DNA of 64,000 nucleotides from Polyangia bacterium (lineage in GTDB: Bacteria; Myxococcota_A; Polyangia; Nannocystales; Nannocystaceae), in NCBI GenBank assembly GCA_030429545.1, contig JAUIFF010000022.1, positions 62,001 through 126,000 of the forward strand. Reading direction: 5' to 3'. Both the position numbers and the translations under genes were made by a program. The notes beneath the pieces are model-generated. The model saw only the letters and a list, made by a program, of their open reading frames with translations. It was not told where the DNA came from and searched no databases. This document shows, piece after piece, positions 8,939-18,046 of the stretch (the stretch's first letter is position 1; every line of letters begins with the position of its first letter).

Positions 8939-10062
8939 TAGGGAAGCTCCACGGTTTGTTGAAAGCAGTAGAGGTAGGCATGGATGTCACAGCCATCGGG
9001 ATTTGTGATGGTTTGCGCGTCGGTCCAATTGATGTCGGCTTCGCTCGTGGCACCCCAATGGCCATTGTCTTCGAAAGCCGTGCTGGCCCAGTCAGCACAG
9101 TCGTACGCCTCAGAAATCAAGGTGCCGTTGGTGCGGGTGTTGGTCCACACGATCCAGTTGCCGGGGAAGCCGAGTTCGTTTTTGTCGATCGGGTTTTCGA
9201 GGTTGCCGTCGACGAGGTCGAGCCACCCGTTAGCAACGATTGTGCCGTCAACCAGGACATAGGCACCGTTTGAGCGCTGAAACCGGGTTGCGGGCATCTC
9301 GTCTTGGGTGCTGAGCCAGGCCATATAGGTCCCGGTGAGTTGAGCTGCCTGCGCGAGGTTTTGGCAAATTTGGTCGGCACCTTCGAGGCCGCCGAGGTCA
9401 CCTTTAAAAGATTCGCTGCTGACGAAGACAGTGCGGTCGAGCAGACAGTTGTGGCAGCCGTCGCCGGCGATATTATTTTGGTCGTCGCACTCTTCTTGGC
9501 CCTCCCAAATGTGGCCGTCGCCGCAGCTGGCCAGTTGGCAGGTCGAGAGGCATCCGTCGGTGTCGTCGCTATTTTGGTCGTCGCAGGCCTCGTGGTCTTG
9601 CCACACAAATCCATCGCCACAGGTTGCGAGCTGGCAGGCGTTGAGACAGTCGTCGGTGTTGTCGGTGTTTTGGTCGTCGCAGGTCTCGGGGGATTGGACT
9701 TCGCCGTCGCCGCAGGTTGCCGGCGCGGTATCGGTTGTTGTCGACGGGTCGGTTGTGGGATCTTCGGTGGTAGTGGTTTCCGAAGTGGTCGCAGACGTTG
9801 CCGGGAGGCCCGTCGTACCCGCGCTTGTCATGTCGGTCGTGGATGCATCGACCTCATACGGGGGGACGTAACACTCGTCGTCGGCAACTTTTGGGACGCA
9901 TCCGCGGTTATCGTGGTCGCACCACGAGCAGAGATCTTGCCCGCAATCGGCACCGTTGAGGCTACAGTGGTCGTCGGCGAGATAGGGGACGCACGCGCTT
10001 ATGAGTGCGACGAGACCGATCGTTGATAGGGTCTTGTGCGGTCGAAAAACTTGTAGCATCAA
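8938..10062 (-). CDS. Paralogous DUF4215/DUF1554-type secreted protein
   Basis: First gene of a two-gene operon with its own paralogue. The N-terminus has a hydrophobic signal (TLSTIGLVALISACVPYL) with a possible lipobox ISAC. A Cys-rich head, a Thr-rich linker and three DUF4215 units (for example CGDGFVWQDHEACDDQN, then CGDGHIWEGQEECDDQN) follow. The C-terminal domain reads FVSSESFKGDLGGLEGADQ, YMAWLSTQDE, IVWTNTRTNG and AYLYCFQQ, again DUF1554-like. Both members of the pair probably sit on the outer surface. The tandem arrangement and shared domain order point to local duplication. The two near-identical DUF4215 units within this protein look recently copied. Confidence 0.85.
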   Translation of the reverse strand: MMLQVFRPHKTLSTIGLVALISACVPYLADDHCSLNGADCGQDLCSWCDHDNRGCVPKVADDECYVPPYEVDASTTDMTSAGTTGLPATSATTSETTTTEDPTTDPSTTTDTAPATCGDGEVQSPETCDDQNTDNTDDCLNACQLATCGDGFVWQDHEACDDQNSDDTDGCLSTCQLASCGDGHIWEGQEECDDQNNIAGDGCHNCLLDRTVFVSSESFKGDLGGLEGADQICQNLAQAAQLTGTYMAWLSTQDEMPATRFQRSNGAYVLVDGTIVANGWLDLVDGNLENPIDKNELGFPGNWIVWTNTRTNGTLISEAYDCADWASTAFEDNGHWGATSEADINWTDAQTITNPDGCDIHAYLYCFQQTVELP

Positions 10063-10393
10063 CGAGATTGTAGAGAAACTGCCGCGATTTCGTCAATGAA
10101 ATTTGTATCAACAGATTTGTTGATACAAGGAGTGTGACAAAGGAGGTCCTGTTCCAGGTTGGATGCGAATGAGGCTTTTGATGTGTCGAATCTTCTAAAT
10201 TTAAGTGTTTGTACACTTTATTCGGGGGCGCTTTGGCGACGGTATCATTGAAATTGCTTATACAAATAGTTGAGGGTCGCACCAGTCAAAGTTGAGGTCG
10301 AACATACCGACGTTGTGCCAAACGCGTGGGTACTTCGGTGCGAGCTGATTTCACGACCAAACAAATATCAAGGCGTCTTTCGCTTAAACGAAA
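10063..10393. other. Intergenic region with AT-rich words
   Basis: No gene is visible. The region holds the 10103 palindrome and, at 10258-10272, TTATACAAATAGTTG, which recurs exactly at 39448. The rest is low in GC compared with the genes around it and probably carries the promoter of the DUF1554 pair. Confidence 0.4.
10103..10128. promoter_or_regulatory. Perfect 11-bp inverted repeat upstream of the DUF1554 operon
   Basis: TTGTATCAACA at 10103-10113 pairs with TGTTGATACAA at 10118-10128 around a 4-base gap, about 40 bases before the start of the 10062 gene. There is no T-run on either side, so an operator is likelier than a terminator. Confidence 0.5.
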
Positions 10394-10420
10394 CAAGCGC
10401 AGGAGAACCTCCTGCGCTTG
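10394..10420 (-). terminator. Terminator of the outer-membrane barrel gene
   Basis: Arms CAAGCGCAGGAG (10394-10405) and CTCCTGCGCTTG (10409-10420) form a perfect 12-bp stem with a 3-base loop. On the minus strand it lies 23 bases after the stop and is followed by a T-containing stretch (TTTCGTTT). Confidence 0.8.
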
Positions 10421-10442
10421 CTCGTTGATTGCTGAGGTCGCG

Positions 10443-11876
10443 TTAGAACGTCAGCAGGAAGTGGAAGTACGGCATCACCTGGATCACGTCGTCAACGAGG
10501 TACCGGCGGCCGACGTTGTCGATCACGTCGCGGCGCAGGGGATTGACTTCGTCGGTGTTGGGATCGACGGCGTCGTTGCCGTTGCCGTCGACACCACGGG
10601 TGGTGGAGGTGATGAAGTGCCGGGTGTTGGTGGTGAGGTTCACACCCAAGCGCAGCTGTGCGTACTTGTTGAGGTGGGCGTGCAGAGCCGCGTCGAGGCC
10701 GAAGCGGGCAAAGTCCTGGAGGTCGGTGATGCCGTTGAAGCGCTCACACCCAGCAGCTTGCCCCGCACCCTCGATGTAGTTCGGGTCGGTGGGGTTGGCC
10801 TCGACGTAGTTTTGCACCGCGCCGCGGTTACACGTGGCCACGCCCGGGGCGTACGAACCGACGAGCGCCGGGCTGTCGGAGAACAACTCCCACATTTCGC
10901 TGTAGCCACGGCCGTTGAACTTGAGCTCGGCGGTACCACGTAGTTGTAGTGCCACCTTTTTGGCCTTGGCCTTGCGCTCAAACGGGACGATCTCGACACC
11001 GAAGTTGGCACCGACGGTCGACTGCGGATTGATCTTGGCCTGGGTGCCGCCGTAGTTGCGGAACTCGGTTTTCCCAGCGGCAAATGCCTGGCGCCAGTGG
11101 GCGAGGAAGAACGGCTCCAAAAACCGGTAGCGGCGGGAGAGGGCTGTCCACACGCCGATCTCGTGCATGCCGCGACCGACCGACTTGTTGCCCGAGGGGA
11201 CGCCGTCGGTGATGTTGCGGGAGAAGGTCATCGGCCTGCCAACGGCGAACCGACCTTCGACCGCGAGCACCCACTTGGGCATGTGTGACAGGCGATCTTG
11301 GTTGAGGATCCCGTACTTCAGGCCGACCCACAGTTGGTCGAGGCCGAGGCGGTTGGGACCCTGAAAAATCTTGACGCTGTCGCCCCCGCCGAAGTTGTCG
11401 TACGGGTTTTGGGTGTCGGTTGCGTCGAAGCCCCCGCGCGGAATAATGCCGTCGCGGATGGTCGTGCTGTTGTTGTGGTTGACACAGGTCGCCTCGTTGG
11501 GGGGCGACACATCACCAAACACACAGGGGTCGGCTTCCTGGTCGAAAGACCAGCTGCGCGTGTCGGAGACGACGACCGGCAAATTCACGTAGACAGCGAG
11601 GTCGCGGTACAGGCCGATCTCGAGGCTCGGCGTAACGGTGTGACGCATCTGCCTGTACAGCAGGTCACGGGCGACGCGGTTGGTGTTGCCGTCGCTCCAC
11701 TCCCGCAGAATCGCAGCTTTCTTGAATTGGAAGTCGTAGCCGACGCCCAAGTGCAAGTCGAAGGGGTTGCCTTCGTCGAACGAGCTCGCTACCCGGGTCA
11801 CTTCGGCTGCCTGTGACGAAGGAACGAACCCTAAAGATAGGCCTACGAAGGCCATCAGACCGCAAAGTTTCCGCAT
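10443..11876 (-). CDS. Predicted outer-membrane beta-barrel protein
   Basis: ATG 11876 is chosen because GAGG sits 8 bases upstream and it gives a clean Sec signal (MRKLCGLMAFVGLSLGF then SSQAAE). The mature protein has alternating hydrophobic strands rich in Gly and aromatic residues, such as FDLHLGVGYDFQF and LEIGLYRDLAVYVNLPVVV. It ends in FHFLLTF, the terminal aromatic signal read by the BAM complex. I place it in the outer membrane as a porin-like or transport barrel, with no substrate assignable. Homologues annotated as hypothetical outer-membrane proteins are expected in Myxococcota. A strong terminator follows, so it is a single-gene transcript. Confidence 0.75.
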   Translation of the reverse strand: MRKLCGLMAFVGLSLGFVPSSQAAEVTRVASSFDEGNPFDLHLGVGYDFQFKKAAILREWSDGNTNRVARDLLYRQMRHTVTPSLEIGLYRDLAVYVNLPVVVSDTRSWSFDQEADPCVFGDVSPPNEATCVNHNNSTTIRDGIIPRGGFDATDTQNPYDNFGGGDSVKIFQGPNRLGLDQLWVGLKYGILNQDRLSHMPKWVLAVEGRFAVGRPMTFSRNITDGVPSGNKSVGRGMHEIGVWTALSRRYRFLEPFFLAHWRQAFAAGKTEFRNYGGTQAKINPQSTVGANFGVEIVPFERKAKAKKVALQLRGTAELKFNGRGYSEMWELFSDSPALVGSYAPGVATCNRGAVQNYVEANPTDPNYIEGAGQAAGCERFNGITDLQDFARFGLDAALHAHLNKYAQLRLGVNLTTNTRHFITSTTRGVDGNGNDAVDPNTDEVNPLRRDVIDNVGRRYLVDDVIQVMPYFHFLLTF

Positions 11877-12110
11877 AGGGAGCACCTCAGAAGAGTGGCT
11901 GCACGCTACCAGCGCGCGGGCGTCATCGTCAACATTCCCGGGTTGTTCCGATGGGTTTGATCGATGCGCGGACCCGGGATTCGCGCTTTGACCGAAAAAA
12001 ATTGCTGTGGGGGCCTCGCGTGAGACACGCGCCGTTGCGGGGACGTCTGCGAATTGCCCCTGCGATGCGCGGTATTTATCTTGGCGAGCAACAACGTGGT
12101 GAGGTCCAGA

Positions 12111-13592
12111 CTAGGACTTTTCGGAGGGATTGTCGGCCAGCATTTCCCGCAGGCCGAGCTCTTTCATCTTGGATTGTAGGCTTCTGCGGCTGATCCCGAG
12201 GGCCCTTGCCGAGCGCGTCACATTGCCGTCGGTCCGCAACAGCGCTTCGCGGATAAGGGCCTCTTCGACCAACCTCGAGCCGGCTTTGACGGCTTCTTTG
12301 AGGTCGTGGCGGAAGCTCGACAGCGGCAGCCGGATATGGGTTGGCAGCCCCGTATCACCGGCTTCGGGTTGCGGTTCGTCGGATGCAGCCTCGCCGGTGT
12401 CGAACGCATCCGGGAGATCACTCGCTTCGATCTGGGTGCCCGAGGCGAACAACACCATGCGCTCGATCAGATTTTCGAGCTCGCGGATGTTGCCCGGCCA
12501 GTTGTAAAGTTCGAGCGCTTTGAGTGCCTGGGGTGTGATCCCCGCGATCGATTTGCCCAGGCGCTCGTTGCAGCGTTGGACAAAGTGCGAGACCAGCAGC
12601 GGGAGATCTTCGACGCGTTCGCGCAGCGCCGGGAGATCGACCGGGACAACATTGAGCCGGTAGTAGAGATCTTCCCGAAACGATCCTTCGCGGATATCGG
12701 CTTCGAGGTTGCGGTTGGTCGCCGCGATCAGGCGGACGTTGACGCGGATGGTTTTGGCCCCACCGACCCGCTCAAACTCGGAGTCTTGGATGGCGCGCAG
12801 GAGTTTGACCTGGCTCTCCTTGGGAATCTCGCTGACTTCGTCGAGAAACAGGGTGCCGCCGTCGGCGAGTTCAAAGCGTCCGGCCCGGGCAGAGATCGCC
12901 CCTCCGACCCCGGCCTCGGTGCCAAACAGCTCGCTTTCGAGCAATCCGCTGGGGATCGCGGCACAGTTCACGCGGATAAAGGGATGGTCGCTGCGGGGCG
13001 AGCCGAGGTGAAGTGCGCGGGCGACAAGTTCTTTGCCGGTTCCGCTCTCGCCCGTGATCAGCACCGTCGAGGGACTCGCGGCCACCGTGCGGACGATCTC
13101 CCGGATTTGGTTGATCGCCTGGGAGCGGCCGACCATGCCGGCACGGCGACAGGGGTCGTCGCTGGCAACATCGATCACGACCGCGGCCCCGGTCGATTGC
13201 CCGGAACGCTCGCGGGTGGCCAGTGCCTTGTCGACGACCTGCCGGATCTGTTCGCGGTCGAACGGTTTTTCGAGATAGTCGAACGCACCCAGTTTCACGG
13301 CTTCGACTGCGGAGTCGACCGAGCCGTGGGCGGTGAGCACGATGATCGGCAGGTTCGGCTCGTGTTGGCTGAGTTCTTTGATCAGGCCGATGCCGTCTAA
13401 GTTGGGCATCCGCAGGTCAGTGATCACGACATCAAACGTTTGCGACGGCACCGACTTGACCCGCAAAAGGGCCGCGGCGCCGTCTTCTTCGGCGTGGACC
13501 TCATGGCCCTGTTGGCGCAGCAGAGCACCTAAGACCTTGCGCAGGTTGGGTTCGTCGTCGACCAGGAGAATGCGAGATGTTTTTTCGGTCAC
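12111..13592 (-). CDS. NtrC-type response regulator with altered GAFTGA loop
   Basis: The domain order is receiver (1-125, phosphoacceptor in VVITDLRMPN, Lys in YLEKPFD), AAA+ ATPase (about 155-390) and a Fis-type helix-turn-helix (SARALGISRRSLQSKMKEL). The ATPase has Walker A GESGTGKE, Walker B GGTLFLDE and the arginine-finger region. Where sigma-54 activators carry GAFTGA in the loop that touches sigma-54, this protein reads ELFGTEAGVGGAISARAGRFE. It may therefore have a weakened or lost sigma-54 function and act as a repressor or sigma-70 regulator; this is inference. The GTG start lies 6 bases after the histidine kinase stop, so the pair forms a two-component operon. Confidence 0.9.
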   Translation of the reverse strand: MTEKTSRILLVDDEPNLRKVLGALLRQQGHEVHAEEDGAAALLRVKSVPSQTFDVVITDLRMPNLDGIGLIKELSQHEPNLPIIVLTAHGSVDSAVEAVKLGAFDYLEKPFDREQIRQVVDKALATRERSGQSTGAAVVIDVASDDPCRRAGMVGRSQAINQIREIVRTVAASPSTVLITGESGTGKELVARALHLGSPRSDHPFIRVNCAAIPSGLLESELFGTEAGVGGAISARAGRFELADGGTLFLDEVSEIPKESQVKLLRAIQDSEFERVGGAKTIRVNVRLIAATNRNLEADIREGSFREDLYYRLNVVPVDLPALRERVEDLPLLVSHFVQRCNERLGKSIAGITPQALKALELYNWPGNIRELENLIERMVLFASGTQIEASDLPDAFDTGEAASDEPQPEAGDTGLPTHIRLPLSSFRHDLKEAVKAGSRLVEEALIREALLRTDGNVTRSARALGISRRSLQSKMKELGLREMLADNPSEKS

Positions 13593-13598
13593 GGGAGT

Positions 13599-15698
13599 TT
13601 ATGAAGTCGGGGGTTGGTCGACCGGAAGGACGACAGTGAAGCGGGCGCCGCCGGAGTCGGGGCTTTGCACTTCTAAAAGGCCGCGGTGATTCTCCACGAT
13701 TCGTTGGCTGATGGGCAAACCTAACCCAGTTCCCCCGGTTTTTGTGGTGTGGAAGGGCACAAATAAGTTGGTGAGCGTGTGGTCGGAAAAGCCGGGGCCG
13801 TTGTCGGCCACGGTCAGGGTTACGGCATCGCCGCTCGGGAGTCCACGGCGGCGCAGGCCATACTCGATCGCCACGGTGCCCGGGCTCGGCCCCTCGCGCG
13901 TGGCCTCCAACGCATTTTTGATGAGGTTGTGGAGGACTTGCAGGAGGGCATCGGCATCGCCCCGGACCGCCGGTACCTCGCCCGCATGCGTCATCACTTC
14001 GACCCGTTCACGATCGGGTTCGGCGATCAGCCGCAGGGTTGCCTGTACAACTTCGGGGAGCTCGACCCGGGTCATCTCGCCCTTAAACGGTCGCGAGTAG
14101 CGCAAAAACTGGGTGACGACGCGGTTGAGACGGTCGACTTCCTCGACGATGATCGCCAAAAATTCCTGGCTCTGCGCCGGGATATCCGTCTCCGCGGTGG
14201 CCTCGATCACCTGCACGGCGCCCTTGATGGCTCCGAGCGGGTTGCGAATTTCGTGGGCGAGGCCGGCGGCCATCTGGCCCAGGGCCGCCAGTCGGTCGCG
14301 TTCTTTGCGTTGCTCGTAGACCGCCGAGTTTTGGATCATCACCGCCGCCTGGGCGACCACGCCTTCAAACAGCTCGATCTCCTGGCGGCTAAACGGCTCG
14401 AGCAGGCGTTCGTCGTCGACAAACAGCACGCCGATGAGTTCCGGGAACTCGTCGGCTTCGAACACATCGACCTCGGGGACATCGCGGCCCAAAATCGGCA
14501 GTGCCAGACTTCCTCCGGCGGAGGCCAGGGTTTCGAGACACTGGTCGAGCTCGGCCTGGCGCTCGCGTTCAACTCGCACACGCTCACGCTGCAACACATC
14601 GCGAAGTTGGGTGCCGCGTGAGCGCAGGCGGTCGATCAACGGACGGTCGCGGGCGAGGTCGAGGCTTTTGAGTTTGGGGGTGCCGACCTGGCCGCGCAGC
14701 CGCAGTTCACGGCCGCGGCGGTCGACCAAATAAAACGCCGCATGGGTCACGCGGTTGGACTTTTGCAGGGTGTCGATCACCACCTGCACCATCTCGTCGG
14801 GATCGATAAGGCTCACCAGGGTGCGGCGCAGATTGATCAGGGTTTCACGCAGGGCCGAACGCTCGCGAAACACCCAGCCCTCGACCAGGCTGTCGATCGC
14901 GTTGCGGGCCGGGTCGAGCAACACCAGCACCGCAAACGAGCCGACCGCGATATTAAAGAGCTGCAGCGAGATGCTCGGCGTTGTCAGTTGTACCCACAAC
15001 AATAAGATCGCGTAGATCGCCGAGGCGGCGATGACCAGCACCGTCATGCTGGCGATCCGCGTGACCAACTCGGGGAGCTCGAGCAGGCGTTCGCGCTGCA
15101 GGGTTTGGGCGACGAAGTAGAGGTAGACCGCGGTCACGATCGGACCGATTGCCGGGAGGCCGGGCGAGCCCAGTGCCAGCGCGATCAGGCTCGCGTAAAA
15201 CAGGTACATCAGGCGGGGCGCGACCGCGGTGCCCGAAGCTGCCCGGGCGGCTCGCCACATCCGCATGGTCGAATACAACAGCCCGCCGAGCACATAGACA
15301 TACAGCCCCACGCGCACGTAGGCCCAGGCCGGTTCTTCGCTGATTGGCCGGTAGATCAACGCAAACACCTGCGCGACCATCAACAGCCCGAGCATGGTCG
15401 CCTGCACCCGTCCGCCCCCGCGGTGCCCGGCCGCCGGGACAAAACTCGAAAAGCAGCGGTCGGCTGTGTACGGCAGCACCAGCGAGATGCTCTCGGCCAG
15501 CCACACACACAGCTCGACATTTAAAAGCGCGGCAAACAGGCGGGCGAGGTGAAACAGCCCGAGGTTGATACAAAACGCGGCAAACAGGATGAACTGTGCG
15601 CGCGAGCGGTCGCGCAGCAACATGCTGATCCCGATTGCCAGGGCCACGGTGGCCGCCAGCAGCGAGCTCAGACTTTCCTGCAGATTGATTCCGGGCAC
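13599..15698 (-). CDS. Membrane sensor histidine kinase (multi-TM, GAF, HisKA, HATPase)
   Basis: The GTG at 15698 (MPGINLQESLSSLLAATV) begins directly before the first membrane helix; longer starts would run into the divergent promoter. About eight hydrophobic segments fill residues 10-290. A GAF-like sensor region (about 310-450) is followed by HisKA with AHEIRNPLGAIKG (phosphoacceptor His near residue 479) and an HATPase with NLIKNALEA, ADNGPGF and TGGTGLGLPI. It senses an unknown signal in or at the membrane and should phosphorylate the NtrC-type regulator encoded 6 bases downstream. The architecture recalls PrsK-type kinases but I cannot assign it. Confidence 0.9.
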   Translation of the reverse strand: MPGINLQESLSSLLAATVALAIGISMLLRDRSRAQFILFAAFCINLGLFHLARLFAALLNVELCVWLAESISLVLPYTADRCFSSFVPAAGHRGGGRVQATMLGLLMVAQVFALIYRPISEEPAWAYVRVGLYVYVLGGLLYSTMRMWRAARAASGTAVAPRLMYLFYASLIALALGSPGLPAIGPIVTAVYLYFVAQTLQRERLLELPELVTRIASMTVLVIAASAIYAILLLWVQLTTPSISLQLFNIAVGSFAVLVLLDPARNAIDSLVEGWVFRERSALRETLINLRRTLVSLIDPDEMVQVVIDTLQKSNRVTHAAFYLVDRRGRELRLRGQVGTPKLKSLDLARDRPLIDRLRSRGTQLRDVLQRERVRVERERQAELDQCLETLASAGGSLALPILGRDVPEVDVFEADEFPELIGVLFVDDERLLEPFSRQEIELFEGVVAQAAVMIQNSAVYEQRKERDRLAALGQMAAGLAHEIRNPLGAIKGAVQVIEATAETDIPAQSQEFLAIIVEEVDRLNRVVTQFLRYSRPFKGEMTRVELPEVVQATLRLIAEPDRERVEVMTHAGEVPAVRGDADALLQVLHNLIKNALEATREGPSPGTVAIEYGLRRRGLPSGDAVTLTVADNGPGFSDHTLTNLFVPFHTTKTGGTGLGLPISQRIVENHRGLLEVQSPDSGGARFTVVLPVDQPPTS

Positions 15699-15855
15699 AG
15701 CCGGGCGATGGTAGCCTTTCGCTCCATCGACGAGCACGGGAAGATCTCCGAGGGGGACAACCGCGCAAGTTACGCCCGAGAATTCCTCGTAGGTGCACCT
15801 TTGTGTTTTCGTCGAGTCTTGGCGGCGGGGTCGCGACCGTGGCATCCTCGCAGCC

Positions 15856-16125
15856 ATGGCCGCAGCCACGATTGACAACGACGCCCGTGCCCAACAGCTC
15901 GCCCGAGCCATCGCCTCGGACATTCAGCTGTACAACAAGCAAAAGATCGAGGAGGCGCTCAAGAACGACAACTTCTTTGAGGCGCTCGCCGAGGAGATCA
16001 CCGAGGGTCGCGACCTGTTCCGCGGTCGCGTGACCCCTGAGCTGTTCTTGCGCAACTACTACGACCGCGCCATCGTCGATCGTGTGATCAAGCCGATGGC
16101 CTCGCTCAAAACTCCGATCTGGTAG
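15856..16125 (+). CDS. Small conserved hypothetical protein upstream of the pseudouridine synthase
   Basis: An 89-residue protein, mostly helical and charged (YNKQKIEEALKNDNFFEAL, GRVTPELFLRNYYDRAIVD), with no signal or membrane segment. ATG 15856 follows the divergent promoter region and leaves a compact protein. I do not recognise a named family. Its stop overlaps the region where the rluD-type frame must begin, so the two are very likely translationally coupled or linked by an unusual start. Confidence 0.7.
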   Translation: MAAATIDNDARAQQLARAIASDIQLYNKQKIEEALKNDNFFEALAEEITEGRDLFRGRVTPELFLRNYYDRAIVDRVIKPMASLKTPIW

Positions 16126-17084
16126 GCCACAAACTCACGCTCGAGCTCGGTGACGAGGCGTTTGGACAACGTCTCGACCGGGCTTTGGTATGTGCGCTGC
16201 AGCAGCGCGGCGAAAGTTGTACACGCAGCCAACTCGGGCGGGTGTTTCGCGCCAAGCAGGTGTTGGTCGACGGACGGCCGGTGAAAGCCTCGCGGATTGT
16301 CGAAGCGCCGACGGTCGTGCACCTCGTGTTGCCCACGCCCGAGCCGTTGAAGGCCGAGCCCGAAGACATCCCGCTGACGGTCGTTTGGGAAGATCCCCAC
16401 CTGCTGGTGGTCGACAAGCCCGCTGGCATGGTTGTCCACGCCGGGCCCGGGCACGCCCACGGCACGCTGGTCAACGCCGTGCTGTTTCACCTCGGGGCCA
16501 GTGCCGAAGACCTCCCAGTGATGCCCGGCAACGATGCCCTGCGCCCGGGGATTGTCCACCGCATCGACCGTGACACCAGCGGCCTGCTGGTGGTCGCCAA
16601 GCACATGCGCGCCCAGGAGGGGCTGGCCAAACAATTCCGTGAACATACAATCAAACGCTGCTACCTCGCGGTCTGCTGCGGGGCGCCGAGCTTTGATAAG
16701 CTCCGGGTCGAGACCCTCCATGGGCGCGATGCCTACGACCGCCGGCGGTTTTCACCCGATGTCAACCGCGGGCGTCGGGCCGTTTCAAACTTTGAATGTA
16801 CACGTACTTTTGGCGATGCCGGATTGTTGGAGTGTCGCCTCGAAACCGGGCGTACCCACCAAATCCGCATGCATGCGCGACACCTCGGCCACCCGCTCAT
16901 CGCCGACGGCCTGTACGGGCCACGGGCCGGCAGCCCGCGGGTTCGCAAACTCGCCGCCGAGCTCGGTCGCCACGCCCTCCACGCCCGCGACCTCGGATTT
17001 GACCACCCGATCTCGGGTGAGCGGGTTGAGCTGACGGCCGCACTACCCACGGATCTCGCGGGACTGATCGACCGGCTTGCCTAG
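16119..17084 (+). CDS. rluD: RluA/RluD-family 23S rRNA pseudouridine synthase (start unclear)
   Basis: The enzyme isomerises uridine to pseudouridine in 23S rRNA. It has an N-terminal S4-like RNA-binding part (LELGDEAFGQRLDRALV to VLVDGRPVKA), then the RluA-type catalytic motif GIVHRIDRDTSGLLVVAK with the catalytic Asp, and later TGRTHQIRMHARHLGHP. No ATG, GTG or TTG in the open frame (open from 16041) precedes the S4 segment. The first TTG, at 16185, would cut that domain in half. A CTG at 16119, overlapping the upstream stop, would keep it whole, so I use it provisionally. The symbol reflects family similarity; RluA or RluC is possible. The final 120 bases recur in decayed form at 18047-18180. 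Confidence 0.88.
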   Translation: MVGHKLTLELGDEAFGQRLDRALVCALQQRGESCTRSQLGRVFRAKQVLVDGRPVKASRIVEAPTVVHLVLPTPEPLKAEPEDIPLTVVWEDPHLLVVDKPAGMVVHAGPGHAHGTLVNAVLFHLGASAEDLPVMPGNDALRPGIVHRIDRDTSGLLVVAKHMRAQEGLAKQFREHTIKRCYLAVCCGAPSFDKLRVETLHGRDAYDRRRFSPDVNRGRRAVSNFECTRTFGDAGLLECRLETGRTHQIRMHARHLGHPLIADGLYGPRAGSPRVRKLAAELGRHALHARDLGFDHPISGERVELTAALPTDLAGLIDRLA

Positions 17085-17255
17085 CAGTTCGTGGTTCTTC
17101 TCGCGCGGCGTCTCGCACCGAAGATTTTGTTGATGTTGGGTTTCGTGAAATGCAGTTGTAGTAGCGCTCCTGCAAATTTCGCGGGGACCAACATCAGCAA
17201 AATCGGCAAGCGAGGCGTCGTGCCGAGACATCCACGGGCTGCTAGTTAATGGGAC

Positions 17256-18023
17256 ATGTTTGTTGTGCAAGCTCCGAGCATCGGCCGACAACACCTCCTC
17301 GAAACAAGTTGTCGACAACCGGCCACCCTCGGCACCTCGCGGTCGCGGTCGTCCGCGCGGGCTCGTGTCCATGGGGCGCTCGCAGTTTCACTCGCACTGG
17401 TCGCAGGCTGTCGCGTGGAAACCTCGCCAACCTCCACGACCACCCTGGTCGCCGACTCCGTCCATGAGTTTTCCGGGCGTCAAGGTCAACGCAATTGGTT
17501 TTATGGCTTTTGGAACAGGAGCGTCGACGCCAACGGCAGCTATGATTCGACGACAGACTTTCAGTTGCTCGAGCACTTCGGCGACGACCCCAAAAATGGG
17601 TTGAGCAGCCGCAGCGAGTTCACAACAGGCAAGCTGTGGAACCTCCGCGACGGCAGCTACTACACGTCTTTGTGGGCTGAAGGCGGGCATCCCCACGGTG
17701 AGCTAGAACTCGGAGAGTACGCTTCGGTTGAGCACTGGGCCGTTCGTCGGTGGGTCAGCACCGTGGACGGGGCCGTGAACATCCGCGGCCAAATCGGCAA
17801 GGTCATGCCGTGGGGAAAGCTGTGGAAGGGCGGTTGCAAAGCCATGATCGTGGTCGACGGCAAAACGGTTTTCACCGGCACCATGGGCAACCAAAGCGAC
17901 ACCTATTCCGTCGATAGCCAGGTCCATCGGGGCTCGACGATCGACTTTCTGATAGGCCCTGACCCGAGCATCGGCGTCACGACATTTACGGCCGTGATCA
18001 AGCATCGCAGCGTCGCCCCCTGA
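17256..18023 (+). CDS. Predicted lipoprotein with beta-sandwich C-terminal domain
   Basis: A basic leader of about 38 residues precedes a hydrophobic stretch ending in the lipobox LVAGC, giving a lipoprotein with a long n-region. The mature part contains FSGRQGQRNWFYGFW, GELELGEYASVEHWAVRRW and GAVNIRGQIGKV, a pattern seen in beta-sandwich, carbohydrate-binding-like domains of extracellular proteins. Function is not assignable beyond that. The gene is framed by the end of rluD and a decayed copy of that end, so it may have arrived as an insertion. Its ATG sits inside GGGACATGTT, a word that recurs upstream of other genes here. Confidence 0.75.
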   Translation: MFVVQAPSIGRQHLLETSCRQPATLGTSRSRSSARARVHGALAVSLALVAGCRVETSPTSTTTLVADSVHEFSGRQGQRNWFYGFWNRSVDANGSYDSTTDFQLLEHFGDDPKNGLSSRSEFTTGKLWNLRDGSYYTSLWAEGGHPHGELELGEYASVEHWAVRRWVSTVDGAVNIRGQIGKVMPWGKLWKGGCKAMIVVDGKTVFTGTMGNQSDTYSVDSQVHRGSTIDFLIGPDPSIGVTTFTAVIKHRSVAP

Positions 18024-18046
18024 CCGCCTAGACGGTGAAAGCGTAG

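Noticed and set aside
12306..13400. 364-residue plus-strand frame opposite the NtrC-type regulator
   Set aside because: Shadow frame in GC-rich DNA; the minus-strand gene has all family motifs.
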